From Cephalotus follicularis (taxonomy: Eukaryota; Streptophyta; Magnoliopsida; Oxalidales; Cephalotaceae), in NCBI GenBank assembly GCA_001972305.1, contig BDDD01000533.1, positions 186,001 to 250,000 on the forward strand: 64,000 bases of DNA, given 5' to 3'. Made by a program: the position numbers and the translations under genes. Shown one piece after another: positions 10,691 to 21,850 of the stretch (its first letter is position 1; each line of letters starts with the position of its first letter). A model generated the notes under the pieces. That model ran no database searches and had not been told where the DNA came from. It saw only the letters and a program-made list of their open reading frames with translations.

Positions 10691-11220
10691 GTGGGAGGTC
10701 GTGTCTTTGCTATCACGACTCAGCAGGCAGCTAACGCACCGGGTACAGTTTCGGGCTTTATTTATGTTGGTAACCGTAGGGCTTATGTTTTGTATGATAA
10801 TGGATCGACCCACTCGGTTGTGGCGAGGTCTTTTGTTCGGCATCTTGGGATGTTTTCTCAGTTGCTTTATCCAGCTTTGATTCTTTCGACCCCTACGAGT
10901 CCTTTTGTTGTGATATCTGAGTGCTTTTATGCTTGTCCTCTTGTTTTCGATGATCGGATTCGTGATGCGGATCTTTTGCCTATCGATATGTACGACTTCG
11001 ATATGATTTTGGGAATGAACTGCTTGGATCATCATCGGGCTATGATCGACTGCTATGCTCGGAGGGTTCTGTTTGGGGATGTGAATAGTCCTGAGTTTGT
11101 TTTTCAGGGTTCACGGCCTAGGAGAGAAGTGAAAGTGATATCTGCTCTGAAAGCTCGGAAGATGGTAGCTAAGGGCGCTGAAGGTTTCTTAGCTGTTGTG
11201 AAGGATGTCTTAAAGGTTGA
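10691..11220 (+). pseudogene. chromovirus aspartic protease
   Basis: The domain runs in the gag frame. The active-site block reads VLYDNGSTHSVV; the usual Asp-Ser/Thr-Gly triplet is Asp-Asn-Gly here, so activity is doubtful. The second conserved block MYDFDMILGMNCLDHHRAMIDC (shortened here) is typical of plant gypsy proteases, which cleave the polyprotein during particle maturation. No stop lies inside the domain. Confidence 0.82.
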
Positions 11221-12385
11221 GCCTCTCCTTGAAGACTATCCTGTGGTGCGAGAATTATCTGATGTGTTTGCAGAGGAGTTGTCGGGTTTACCACCGCAAC
11301 GGAAAGTGGAGTTTACCATCGAACTCATTCCCGGAGCGGCACCTATATCTAAGGCACCTTACAGAATGGCACCGTTGGAACTGCAAGAGTTGAAGGAACA
11401 GTTGTAAGAGCTGTTGGATCGGGGTTTCAGTCGGCCTAGTGTTTCGTCGTGGGGTGCTCCGGTTCTTTTTGTGAAGAAGAAAGACGGGTCTATGAGGTTA
11501 TGTATAGACTACAGAGAGTTGAACCGAATCACTGTTCGGAATAAATACCTGCTACCTAGGATTGATGACTTGTTTGATCAACTCCAAGGTGCTCGGTATT
11601 TCTCGAAGATCGATTTGAGATCGGGATATCATCAGCTCGAAGGAAGAACATGAAGAACAACTTTGCATTGTGTTGGGGATTCTGAGGAAGAATCAGTTAT
11701 ACGCGAAGTTCTCGAAGTGTGAGTTCTGGTTGGATGAGGTGGCATTTTTGGGTCATGTGGTCACAGCTGAAGGTATTTGTGTGGATCCTGCTAAAGTTGA
11801 GGCTATTACGAAATGGCCGAGACCTACCACAGTGACGGAGGTTAGGAGCTTCTTGGGTTTGGCTGGATATTAGAGGCGGTTTGTGGAAGGCTTTTCCTCT
11901 ATAGCCTTACCACTAACTCAGCTTATGAGGAAGGGAGCAAAGTTTGAATGGAATGAAGAGCGAGAAGCAAGCTTTGAGAAGTTCAAGAGTGGTCTTGTGT
12001 CAGCACCGATTCTTCGTTTACCATCTAGGTCGGGTGGATATCAGATATACAGAGATGCTTCTAAGAAGGGTTTGGGATGTGTTCTGATGCAGCAAGGTCA
12101 CGTGATAGCTTATGCTTCGAGACAGTTGAAGCCTTATGAGGTGAACTATCCTACACATGATCTCGAGTTGGCAGCGGTAGTGTTTGCATTGAAGATTTGG
12201 AGGCACTACTTGTACGGAGAAACTTGTGACGTTTTTACCGATCATAAGAGTCTCAAGTACATCTTTACGCAGAAAGAGTTGAACATGCGTCAGAGAAGGT
12301 GGCTAGAACTTCTGAAAGACTATGATCTGAACATTCAGTACCATCCTGGTAAAGCAAATGTGGTAGCTGATGCTGTAAGTCGGAA
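11221..12385 (+). pseudogene. chromovirus RT and RNase H, catalytic core deleted
   Basis: RT opens with VVRELSDVFAEELSGLPP, PYRMAPLELQELKEQL, a TAA at 11405 in place of a Gln codon, then [20 protein letters not shown] and [11 protein letters not shown] ending near 11640. The sequence then jumps to [17 protein letters not shown]-type residues just before the thumb, so roughly 250 bp with the FxDD catalytic motif are missing and the frame changes. Thumb and connection ([20 protein letters not shown]) and RNase H ([33 protein letters not shown], YTxHKSLK-type block) follow. A TAG at 11871-11873 interrupts the thumb. Confidence 0.87.
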
Positions 12386-13851
12386 AAGTTTTGGGAGTGT
12401 AGCGGCCTTGTTTACTCAGCCGCAGTTGATAGCTGATATGGAGCGGATGGATATGCATTTGTATGTTCGGGGTTCTGAAGGTTGTATTGCTGCGATGAAT
12501 GTTGAGCCTACTCTTGTATCTCCGATTAAGACAGCTCAGAGTGATGATGGTGAGCTTTGGGCCTTAGTCCAGAATGTTGAAAAGGGTAAGCAATCAGAGT
12601 TTCGTATGGATGAGCATGGTGTGATATGGCTGGATAATAGGTTGTGTGTTCCGTCAGATTCTTCTATCAGAGATGCTGTTTTGTCAGAAGCACACAGTTC
12701 TCCATTTTCTATACATCCGGGTTATACGAAAATGTATAGAGACTTGAAGAAGAATTTTTGGTGTAATGTAATGAAAAGGGATGTGGCGGAGTACGTTGGG
12801 AAGTGTTTGATATGTCAGCAGGTAAAGATTGAACACCAGCGTGCTAGTGGTTTGTTACAGCCCTTGGAGGTTCCAGTATGGAAATGGGAAAGTATATCGA
12901 TGGACTTTGTTACGGGTTTGCCAAGAACTTCCAGAAGAAATGATGCTATCTGGATAGTAGTGGATCGATTGACGAAATCAGCCACTTCTTGGCTATCCGA
13001 GAAGACTTTTTGGTTGACCGTTTGGCTGAGGTGTTTGAGCAGGAGATAGTGAGACTGCACGGGACTCCGGTATCCATTGTTTCGGATAGGGATCCTCGTT
13101 TCACATCGCGGTTTTGGAAAGGGTTTCAGAAAGCTTGGGGTACTAGGCTCAGTTACAGTACAGCTTTTCATCCACAGACAGATGGGCAGACTGAGAGAAC
13201 CATCCAGACCTTAGAGGATATGTTGAGGTCTTATGCTTTGGAGTGGACTGGGAGCTGGGATAAGTATTTGAGCTTGGTACAGTTTTCCTACAATAACAGT
13301 TGGCATGCTAGTATCGGTATGGCTCCGTTTGAAGCTTTGTATGGGAGGAAGTGTCGTGCTCCGACATGTTGGGATGAGGTTGGAGAGCGAGTTATCGAAG
13401 GACCCGAGCTAGTGCAGATCACTACGGAGAAAGTGGCAATAGCAAGGGAGAGATTAAAGGCGGCTCAATCTCGACAGAAGAGTTACGCGGACAGACATCG
13501 GAGGGACTTGGAGTTCAAGGTTGGTGAACATGTGTTTTTGAAATTTTCGCCTTGGAAAGGAGTCCGACGTTTTGGGCTGAAAGGAAAGTTAAGTCCACGG
13601 TTTATTGGACCTTTTGAAGTTCTGGAGAAGATCGGCGGTCGCTTATCGGTTAGCTTTGCCTCCGCAGTTGGCACATGTCCATAATGTGTTCCACGTGTCT
13701 TTGTTGAGGGGTTATCAGTATCATCCCCTGCATGTGGTTCACTGTCCGTTGGACAGCATTCGAGAGGATCTATCTTGTGACGAGGAGGCTGAGGCTATTC
13801 TGGATCGACAGGAACGGGTGACACGTAGCAAGACCGTTTCTTTTGTGAAAG
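12386..13851 (+). pseudogene. chromovirus integrase, truncated before the chromodomain end
   Basis: The zinc-binding domain (H...H and CLICQQVK) is at about 12690-12830. The core has [13 protein letters not shown] (first Asp), SDRDPRFTSRFW (second Asp) and the HPQTDGQTERTIQTLEDML block carrying the catalytic Glu. Frame changes occur near 12985 and near 13640. The GPF-type end (PRFIGPFEVLEKIG) and HNVFHVSLLRGY are present. Only the first part of the chromodomain region (ILDRQERVTRSKTVSFVKVL) remains: sequence passes directly into LTR at about 13852, so the chromodomain, stop codon and polypurine tract are missing. Confidence 0.87.
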
Positions 13852-16112
13852 TGTTGTCTCCTCCTTTCTCCTTTATTGAGTGCCATTGCCATTTTATATG
13901 ATACCTCCATCATTCTTGCAAGACCACTGCCGAATCTGCCCTATTATTGTCCAATAATCTGCTGTGTGATTCATTCTTCAAAGTTCAAGAGGTAATCTAA
14001 ACCCTTGATTGTTTCTTTTGGGTTAAATTGTCTTAGTTTTTTATGTATGTCTAAGTATGTCATGGTTTTGTATTCTTCTTTCTTTGTTCTTGTTCACAGC
14101 CGAATTTTGATAGTGTTGTGGTGGTATTCCTACCATTTTTGTGTTCTGGGAATCACTAAAGGTCAGTTAACTCATCCATTTTAATTATGTTTTTGTTTCA
14201 ATGGCTTACTTTGAGTTTTTGTGCTCTTGGTGTCTTGGAGTCTTTGATTCTTGTCTAAACATGTTGTCATTGTGTTAGTGATGTTATCTTCACGTTTTAT
14301 GCACCTATATATGTCACAAACTGAGTCTATAACATCTGTAATCAATTAGAGACAGAAATTGGACATGTATATGCAATGTCTTCTTGCTTCCTTTTTGCAA
14401 GTTAAATCATTGAAAGGTCGTTTGCTTGTCAAATTTGTGTTTGTAAATCACCTACAAGTCATATATAATCATATGTTTATGTCCATATGTCTCTAGTTTA
14501 ATGTAGAAACCATTTGAACAATTTTCAGTAGCAAATCGTCGAATTTCCAACTGTTATGTCGCCTAGAACAGTCGGCTGTCTCTGTGGACAGTCGGCTGGA
14601 ATGGTTGTGTAGTCGACTGGAGGGAAGAACACAGTCGACTGCCTGCATTTTGGGTTGTGTAGTCGACTGCACCATATGAACAGTCGACTGCCAAGCCTCC
14701 CCATTCGACTGGGTCCCTGTTTTAGTTGACTGTTTTGCCCTAGAATGTGCTGTTTTCAACTATTTTGAGTCGTTTGATCCCCGAATCGATCCGAGTCTTT
14801 TCCCAACACTATTAAGAGTCTATTTAAAGCTTCTGATGTGTTTTAGACTCTTACACGTATGATTTTAAATGCCTTTTAGATTGTGTACTTTGAAGGAGAA
14901 TTTGTTTTTGATCGCCTATTCGTAAGTACTTTGCAAGCGCATAAGGTACGGATTTTCTGTTCCTTGGCTATCTGACATTCAAACTGAAACTGTTTTGGTA
15001 AGCATCTTCGTTTATGAAATCAACGATGTTTCATGATTTTGATACGTTTCGAATTTAAAGTTGGTTTGACATTTTAATTGATTCCGCCTTTATCTATACG
15101 ATATGTTATGGTACAATATGTTAGGATACGATATGTTATGATATGATATGTTATAATACTGTTGTGAGCAGTTTTTGAATATGTTATGTGAAAACATATT
15201 TATGTGATTTAAGTTGATTTTGATAAATCAATTATTTTAATTTAAATACTGAGTATTGTACCCACCTATGGGGCGTATCCATAGGCACGTCGTGGGCCTG
15301 GCACGGGGACGTGACACTTCCGTAGCGGTTTGATTAGACTGCGGCGTCTCTGAGTGTATGAACGAATCCCATGAGGTGGATTTGTGGATCCGCTTTGTAT
15401 GATAGAGGCGAATGAATCGATTCTGGTTTATGTGATCTAAGGTGAATTCAGATATATGGTCCGAGGTGTGATCGGATATATGTATGTGAGAATTGACTTG
15501 TGTAGTGTCGTACACTTCAATTCTAGTGGGCATGTGGAATTAGCGCATCCCTTGCCAAAACTTATGATATGTGATATGTATATGGCTCAGTATGTTTTAA
15601 ACAATTATGATTTCGATGTTTCGTAATTGTTTTTAAAGATATGTAATTGTCATTTGAATATGATTAAACTGTTTTATCTGTTAAAGATTTCTGTTACATT
15701 ATTATTGAATATAACTGTTTTATTTCCCTTATCCGTACTGAGGTTTGCTCAGCCGCGTTTTTGTTTCCATGCGGCAGGTTTTCAGGAGCAGCGGGGGAAA
15801 GTGTGATTGAGTGATGACCACCCTATGTGTTGGATCCTTAGGAGGGTGATCCTTATGTTTTGTTTAGTGGTCAGAAACATGGAATTTTATGTTTTATGTT
15901 TTAAATTGGAATTGATTTATGTTTTGAGTTTTCCGCAGCCACTTAATATGTTAAATGCTAAGTTTTAAATTTTTCATAAGACTGCCCCGTTTTTTGGCTG
16001 TTATTGGCTAATAAAGCAAACTTATGATTTGATAAATAATGTATATGCTCATATAAGTAATGTTATGTATGATATGACCCTGTGACGACTCCCGCCTTCC
16101 GGGGGTGTTACA
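13852..16112 (+). repeat. chromovirus 3' LTR, 5'-truncated
   Basis: This corresponds to 7191-9416 of the 5' LTR; about the first 460 bp of U3 are missing. The join to integrase shares TTGT, consistent with a microhomology deletion. Palindromes (14568-14735), TATA-like box (14821-14828) and hairpins (15437-15526) are all present. A small extra tract of ATATGTTA-type repeats (about 15095-15150) is longer than in the 5' LTR. It ends GTGTTACA at 16112, followed by the CTTAG duplicate. Confidence 0.9.
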
Positions 16113-16866
16113 CTTAGTCTCTTAGGCTTTCTATAAGATCCACGTAGCGAGCTTTCGACCATTTACTCTCAAACCAGTTGGCTTTAAGGAACTAGGTATA
16201 GAACACCCATAAGGTTTAATTACTCCAATCAAATAGGCTACAGACTGAGACTGAATTCAAAGAGGTAAATTTATTTATATATTTATTTATATGTCTTAGC
16301 CTCTTAAGCTTTCTATAAGATCCATGTAGCGAGCTTTCGACCAGTTACTCTCAAACCAGTTGGCTTTAAGGAACTAAGTGTAGAACACCCCTAAGGTTTA
16401 ATTACTCGAATCAAATAGGCTACAGACTAAGACTGTATTATTATTATTATTTTTTATTGTTGTTGTATATATATATATACACATATATGCAAGAACATCA
16501 ATTCCTTGTCCTCCTCCTCCATAAAATCTTATAAAACTTTGAAAACACACAAGATTGGCCTGTTTATTCATTTGTCATTTTAATTTTTGCACAAAACTCC
16601 TACCTTGAGATGCATTCCTATCATTTTCCTTGAAAACAAAATTTTTATTATCTCCTATGCGGTTTTCTATTGTTTTTAAGTATATCAACACTTATTCCTC
16701 CATTCAAAACTTTGGTCTAAACCAATCCCCCCCCCCCATACTTAAATCATGCATTGTCCTCAATGCAATAGAAACAAACTTAAAGAAACAACAATGCATG
16801 ATCACAAAAATTTAAGAAACAATGCAATAAAATAAAGAACAAAGGGCTAGGGTTTACCGAATATAA
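16113..16866 (-). other. Athila A 3' noncoding region (pol-proximal part) with tandem duplication
   Basis: This is the other side of the chromovirus insertion site. Two copies of an about 145-bp segment start at 16113 and 16295 (period about 182), each beginning CTTAG on the plus strand; C carries the pair too (about 32440-32570 and 32620-32750), while D has one. On the minus strand a PPT-like tract AAGTATG followed by a run of G (16727-16743) stands just after pol and is preceded by the same TTGAGGACAA block as the true polypurine tract. No gene is seen. Confidence 0.7.
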
Positions 16867-18006
16867 TCATGGAGGCTCATGAAGAGGCTCATGCAATTCC
16901 ATGGCCTCCTCCATTGGCGCGGACGTAAACTCGAGAAACTTCTTTAATCGCTGCCCGTTTATCTTGAAAGCATTTTCAGTACCTGGCTTACAGATCTTAA
17001 AAACACCATGTGAGAAAACGTTGTTAACGATATAAGGACCATCCCAATGAGACCTCAACTTTTCATAAAACAAATGTAACCGTGAATTATATAAAAGAAC
17101 CTTGTCTCCTACTTCAAAATTTTTCCGCAAAATCCGCGCATCATGAAAAGCCTTTGTCTTTTCTTTGGAAATCTTCGCATTGTCATACGCATCATTTCGA
17201 ATTTCTTCTAACTCAGATAATTGAAGTGCACGATGATTTCCTACAAAGGAGCGATCAAAATTTAATTGCTTGATTGCCCAAAATGCTCTATGTTCCAATT
17301 CCACAGGAAGATGACAAGCTTTACGATACACTAGCCAGTAAGGCGATTGACCAAGATCAGTCTTGAAAGCGGTTTGATAAGCCCATAAAGCATCTACAAG
17401 TCTTTTAGACCAATCCTTTCTATTGGGTTTGACTATTTTCTCGAGAATTTGCTTAATTTAACGATTAGATACCTCAACTTGCCCACTTGTTTGAGGATGA
17501 TATGGTGTAGCGAGCTTGTGGGTGATCCCATACCTATTCATAAGGGCTTCAAAAGAATGACTGCAAAAATGAGTACCCCTATCACTAATAATGGCACGTG
17601 GGGTGCCAAAACGAGAAAAAATATGTTCCTTGAGAAATTTAACAAGGACGGAGTTGTCATTGGTTCGACAAGGAATCGCCTCTATCCACTTTGAAACATA
17701 ATCCACAGCTAGAAGGATGTACAGATTCCCAAATGAGTTGGGAAACGGACGCATGAAATCAATACCCCAAACATCAAAGATCTCAATCGTCAAAATCGGT
17801 GTCAAAGGCATCATATTTTGTTTCGTCACACGGGCTAAAGATTGACACGAAGCACAAGCCCTACAGTACTGAAAAGCATCTTTAAAAATAGTCGGTAAAT
17901 AAAAACCACATTGTAAAACCTTAGTAGTCGGGCCGAAATGACCACCACATGCCTGATCATGACAAAAAGACAGAACTGAGCGATGCTCATGATCAGGAAC
18001 ACATCG
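16867..18006 (-). pseudogene. Athila A pol: integrase
   Basis: Read leftward. The zinc-binding domain (about 17830-18000) is broken by stops. The core has [14 protein letters not shown] (first Asp, about 17770), [16 protein letters not shown] (second Asp) and [15 protein letters not shown] with the catalytic Glu intact. A stop replaces the next residue near 17460. The C-terminal part (16867-17331) contains [13 protein letters not shown] and [13 protein letters not shown], typical of Athila integrase ends, and stops at 16867. The frame is broken at least twice. Confidence 0.87.
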
Positions 18007-19062
18007 TCACAAAATTAAATCCAGACATGTTTTGAAAAGATAAAGATCACCCCAGAAAAAATGCTTTGCTTGCGAAAGAAACCTACGCTTATCTTGAGCA
18101 GACCATTCTGAGGGTGCACTTCCCGTAACAAGATAATTCATTATGTTCGCATACCATGGTTCGCTCATAATCTGCTCATCAGGAAAACTTTCATTAATCG
18201 GACCATGGACTTCTGGTGTATTGGACAGTCGGGATAAATGGTCAGCCACCAAATTCTCAGTTCCTTTCTTATCTCGAATTTCAATGTCAAATTCTTGAAG
18301 AAGTAGAACCCACCGGATAAGGCGTGCTTTTGCATCTTTTTTACTCATTAAATACCGAATTGCAGCATGATCAGTATACACAATGACATGTGATCCTAAG
18401 AGATACGATCGGAACTTCTCAAGTACAAAGACCACATCTAAAAACTCCTTCTCGGTGGTTGTGTAATTCAATTGCGCGTCGGAAAGGGTCCTATTTGCAT
18501 AATAGATGACGTGAGGCAATCTATTCATTCTTTGGCCGAGAACAGCTCCAATGGCACTATCGGAAGCTTCGCACATGATCTCAAAAGGCTCAGTCCGAAT
18601 TGGTGCCTGAATGATAGGAGCGGAAGTGAGCTCCTTCTTCAAGCGGTTAAATGCTACAAGGCACTCCTCAAAGAAAACAAAATCTTGATCTTTCGCTAGG
18701 AGCGATGTTAAGGGACGTGCTACCTTACTAAAATCCTTGATGAACCTTCGATAAAAACCAACATGTCCAAGGAATGCTCGGATGTCTTTCACATTACGAG
18801 GTGGAGGCAAATGCTTGATGACTTTTATTTTTGCTTTATCTACTTGAATTATTTCTTTTGACACTACATGTCCAAGAACGATCCCTTTCTTTACCATGAA
18901 ATTACACTTTTCCCAATTAAGCACCAAATTCTTCTCTCGACTTCTTTCGAGTACTAATTTTAGATGATAAAGGCATTGAGAAAATGAGGAACCATGCACA
19001 TAAAAGTCATCCATAAACACTTCAAGAAAGTCCTCCACCATGTCAGAGAACACCTCTATCGA
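18007..19062 (-). pseudogene. Athila A pol: RT (C-terminal half) and RNase H
   Basis: An uninterrupted run begins at [18 protein letters not shown] with both catalytic Asp residues, then the thumb ([44 protein letters not shown]) and RNase H ([59 protein letters not shown]). The N-terminal half of RT is missing: about 790 bp present in C (about 29390-30178) are absent, and protease-linker sequence joins directly at about 19062 with a shared GAA. Confidence 0.88.
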
Positions 19063-19760
19063 CATCCTCTAAATCCCGCATGCAATCATGAAAATTTCCA
19101 TCAAAATCAATCTCAAAGTGTGTATCAACATAATCGGGAAATGCATGGATTGCGTTCAATTCATCAAAATCGCCGGAATGCTTACCCAGTCGGAAAACAT
19201 TAAAATCCACTAACGTATTTTCGAAGCTTAATTTCATTAGAGCATTTCGACAATTGATTAACGCATTACTTGTTGCTAGGAAAGGTCTACCAAGGATAAC
19301 TAGAATTTGATCATTCAAGTTTGCAACAGGCTAGGTGTCTAAGACGACGAAGTCGATTGGAAAGAAAAACTCACCAACCTTTATCAACAAATCCTCGATT
19401 TTCCCTCGCGGCACCTTCACAGACATATCCGCTAATTGCTATGTCATCGTGGTTGGTCTTAACTCTCCTAGTCCAAGCTTCTCATAAACCGATGATGGCA
19501 ACAGATTCACACTTGCTCCTAAATCGAGCAAGGCATGCTCAAATTTTTTGTTTCCAATAACACAAGAGATTGTCGGGCAGCCAGGGTCTTTATACTTTCG
19601 CATCGTGGGTTGCGAAAAAAGTGCACTAATGTTGGCTGCCAAGAAAGACTTTTTTGGAGTTTGAAGGATCCTTTTTTTATTGCGTAAGTCTGTAAGGACT
19701 TTTGCGTAAGAGGGCACCTGTTCAATGGCTTCAGCAATGGAATATTGATTTGGACTTGCT
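19063..19760 (-). pseudogene. Athila A protease and linker
   Basis: The active-site block HALLDLGASVNLLPSSVYEKL (shortened) shows the Athila-style Asp-Leu-Gly-Ala-Ser triplet near 19520. GELRPTTMT follows; then stops and a frame change lead to VILGRPFLATSNALINC (about 19260-19310), the second conserved protease block. The linker GKHSGDFDELNAIHAFPDY leads into the deletion junction with RT. Confidence 0.82.
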
Positions 19761-21540
19761 TAAATGTTTCGATTATCTTTTCCATCGTTGGGGCTTTCTT
19801 ACTTTGGAATCTTTTTGGAAAGGGAGCTGGTGGATCAAATGAACTATTGGGTGCCTCGACTGGCTGTTTCTTCTTCTCGTCCTCTTTCTCCTTCCTCAAT
19901 TCATCTTGCGCATTTGATTGCATTGGTTGCTCTGATGGTTCAACCAATGGTTCTTGTAAATTTTCTTGAGGCAAGGATTCCACCATTTGCTCGCTCAGGT
20001 TTTCCGTTTGATCCGCTGGATGGTATTCATTTCCACTCCTTAGGACAAAAACTTGTTTTGATGGACCGGAGGAGGAAGCTGAATTTTGCGGATTTAATGG
20101 TTGTTGGATTTGAGCGGAATGGTTTAAGGGAGTCCTAGGATTCTGGTCGAGTTGGGAAGGCATTTTTCCTTTTTCTCTTTCGTGTAGAGCAGATGCTAGT
20201 TGTGAAATTTCTTTTTCCATGTTATGTTGACTAGTCATCACAGTGCTCATAAGAAGTTCCATGCTCTTTATTAACGACGAAATCCTAGATGGGTCCTCCC
20301 TTTGGTTCGACAAACCTGATGTTTGTTGATTTGAGAATTGATTTTGTGGTGGAAAGGATCGTCGAATATTATTCGAATTTTGGGAGAACCTTGGAAATGT
20401 CTACTGTGATGGAGACTGGCTAGGGAAGCTCGAAGGTTGTCCTAAAAAGTGTGAGGGTAGGGCACCAACGCTAGAAGGCTGCCCCGAAAAGCTTGATTGT
20501 CCTTGCATGTTTCGCCCTTGACTCCTTGATAAGTTTGGATGGTTTCGCCAACCCAGATTGTAAGTGTTACTATACGGGTTGTATTGATTCATAGTAGACA
20601 CATTCTCAGGAGCATATTGATTGTCAATATAAATTTGAAACTCTTCAAACACATGATTTGGGGACTGACACCAAGATCACATAGGGGTGCTGTGATCGAT
20701 TTGATTGATTTGTGGGGAACCCCTAAGTAGCGACTCTAGTCTAGTTAAGCGACTTTATAGCTGTGCTTACTTAGCAACTGCTCCTTCTATAACGTACCCT
20801 TTACTTGGCAAAGCTCTCTCAGAAACTTGAGCTGACTCCCACTCTCTAGTTCCCTCACCCAAATCTAAAAGGAAATTCCATGCCTCGTTTTCATCAGTGT
20901 ACGAGGTGAACCCATCGGGACACATTGATTCAACCAATTGCTTGGTCTGGTAGTCAGTCCCTTCATAGATGATTTGGCATAAATTCCACGTGTTCAAACC
21001 ATGATGAGGACACTCTAAGAGAAGATCCTTAAACCGTTCCATACACCTAGAAAATGATTCATTGGGTTTTTGACGAAACTGGAGAATGTCGTTCCTAAGT
21101 TTATTGGTTTTATGAAGTGGAAAGAATTTCTTTAGGAACGAAATAGTGAAATGGTCCCATGTAGATATAGAACCGTTGGGGAGACTGTAGAGCTACTTTT
21201 TTGCTCCAACTTTCAGAGAAAAATTTATGAAACGCAATTTAATTGCGTCATCCGAGAGTTGTTGAAGTTTCATGAGGGCGCTTACCTCCTTGAACTCGGG
21301 AAGGAAGAGATATGCATCCTCATTGGGTAAACCATGAAAGTGTGGGAGCATGCTAATGAACTGAGATTTCAACTTGAAATTGTTCCCTTGAGGTACAGGC
21401 AACAGGATACAGGATGGTTGCGCTGCCCTCGCGGGATAGAATCTATCACGCAAAGTTTGGAGTGCGCGTTCGTCCGCCATTTGTGGGTGTTGATTACTTC
21501 GCTCAAGACGGTTGATTGTGCCACGTACCCACTCAGTCAT
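19761..21540 (-). pseudogene. Athila A gag
   Basis: I take the start at ATG 21538-21540: the first Met after the PBS leader, opening MTEWVRGTINRLERS. The capsid part carries KSQFISMLPHFHGLPNEDAYLFL, then a stop near 21193 and a frame change to MERFKDLLLECPHHG and QIIYEGTDYQTKQLVES (20767-21042), the classic Athila capsid motifs. The nucleocapsid CCHC knuckle region near 20640-20690 is broken (last Cys is Phe). A Gln/Ser/Pro-rich linker with YNPYSNTYNLGWRNHP follows. The C-terminal part (19519-20313) overlaps protease in another frame. Confidence 0.85.
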
Positions 21541-21826
21541 AAACTAAAAACAAACTTGATGCAATTCTAAACTAATGGTAAAAACGTAGGTTTTTTTTAA
21601 GCCCTAAATTAAACTAAATTATTAAAAACTTATGCAGAAAATGAACTTAGCAAAATTAGGGTTTGCTTAAAGCTTATGCAAAGATTATTAAAATCTGTTT
21701 TTAAAGCTTATGCAATTTCCTCATTATACTAAGCGAACAAAGTAAAAGGAAACAGAAAAATAGAAAAATAAAACACAAATAAATACTACGAATCAGTCGA
21801 ATAACTTTAAACTAATTTAAAACATT
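21541..21826 (-). other. Athila A leader between PBS and gag
   Basis: About 286 bp of A/T-rich sequence without a recognisable gene, between the primer binding site and the gag start. Confidence 0.6.
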
Positions 21827-21844
21827 TCCCCGGTAAGGGCGCCA
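21827..21844 (-). other. Athila A primer binding site, tRNA-Asp type
   Basis: On the minus strand TGGCGCCCTTACCGGGGA follows the LTR end after the spacer AGTTTT. It matches the complement of plant tRNA-Asp 3' end with two differences (positions 8 and 11), both absent from the D element at 48178-48195. Confidence 0.88.
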
Positions 21845-21850
21845 AAAACT

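Larger units (their letters stand above)
6730..16112 (+). mobile_element. chromovirus (Tekay/Del-like Ty3/gypsy), full-length but internally deleted
   Basis: The unit runs TGTAATACCC to GGGTGTTACA and is flanked by a perfect 5-bp duplication CTTAG (6725-6729; 16113-16117). The target is the 3' noncoding region of Athila A. Order: 5' LTR 6730-9416, tRNA-Met PBS, gag, protease, RT, RNase H, integrase, truncated 3' LTR 13852-16112. The GPF/Y-like integrase end (PRFIGPFEVLEKIG) leading toward a chromodomain region, the initiator-Met PBS and the 2.7-kb LTR fit the Tekay/Del clade. RT lost its catalytic core and the 3' LTR lost its first part by deletion, so the copy is dead. Confidence 0.88.
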
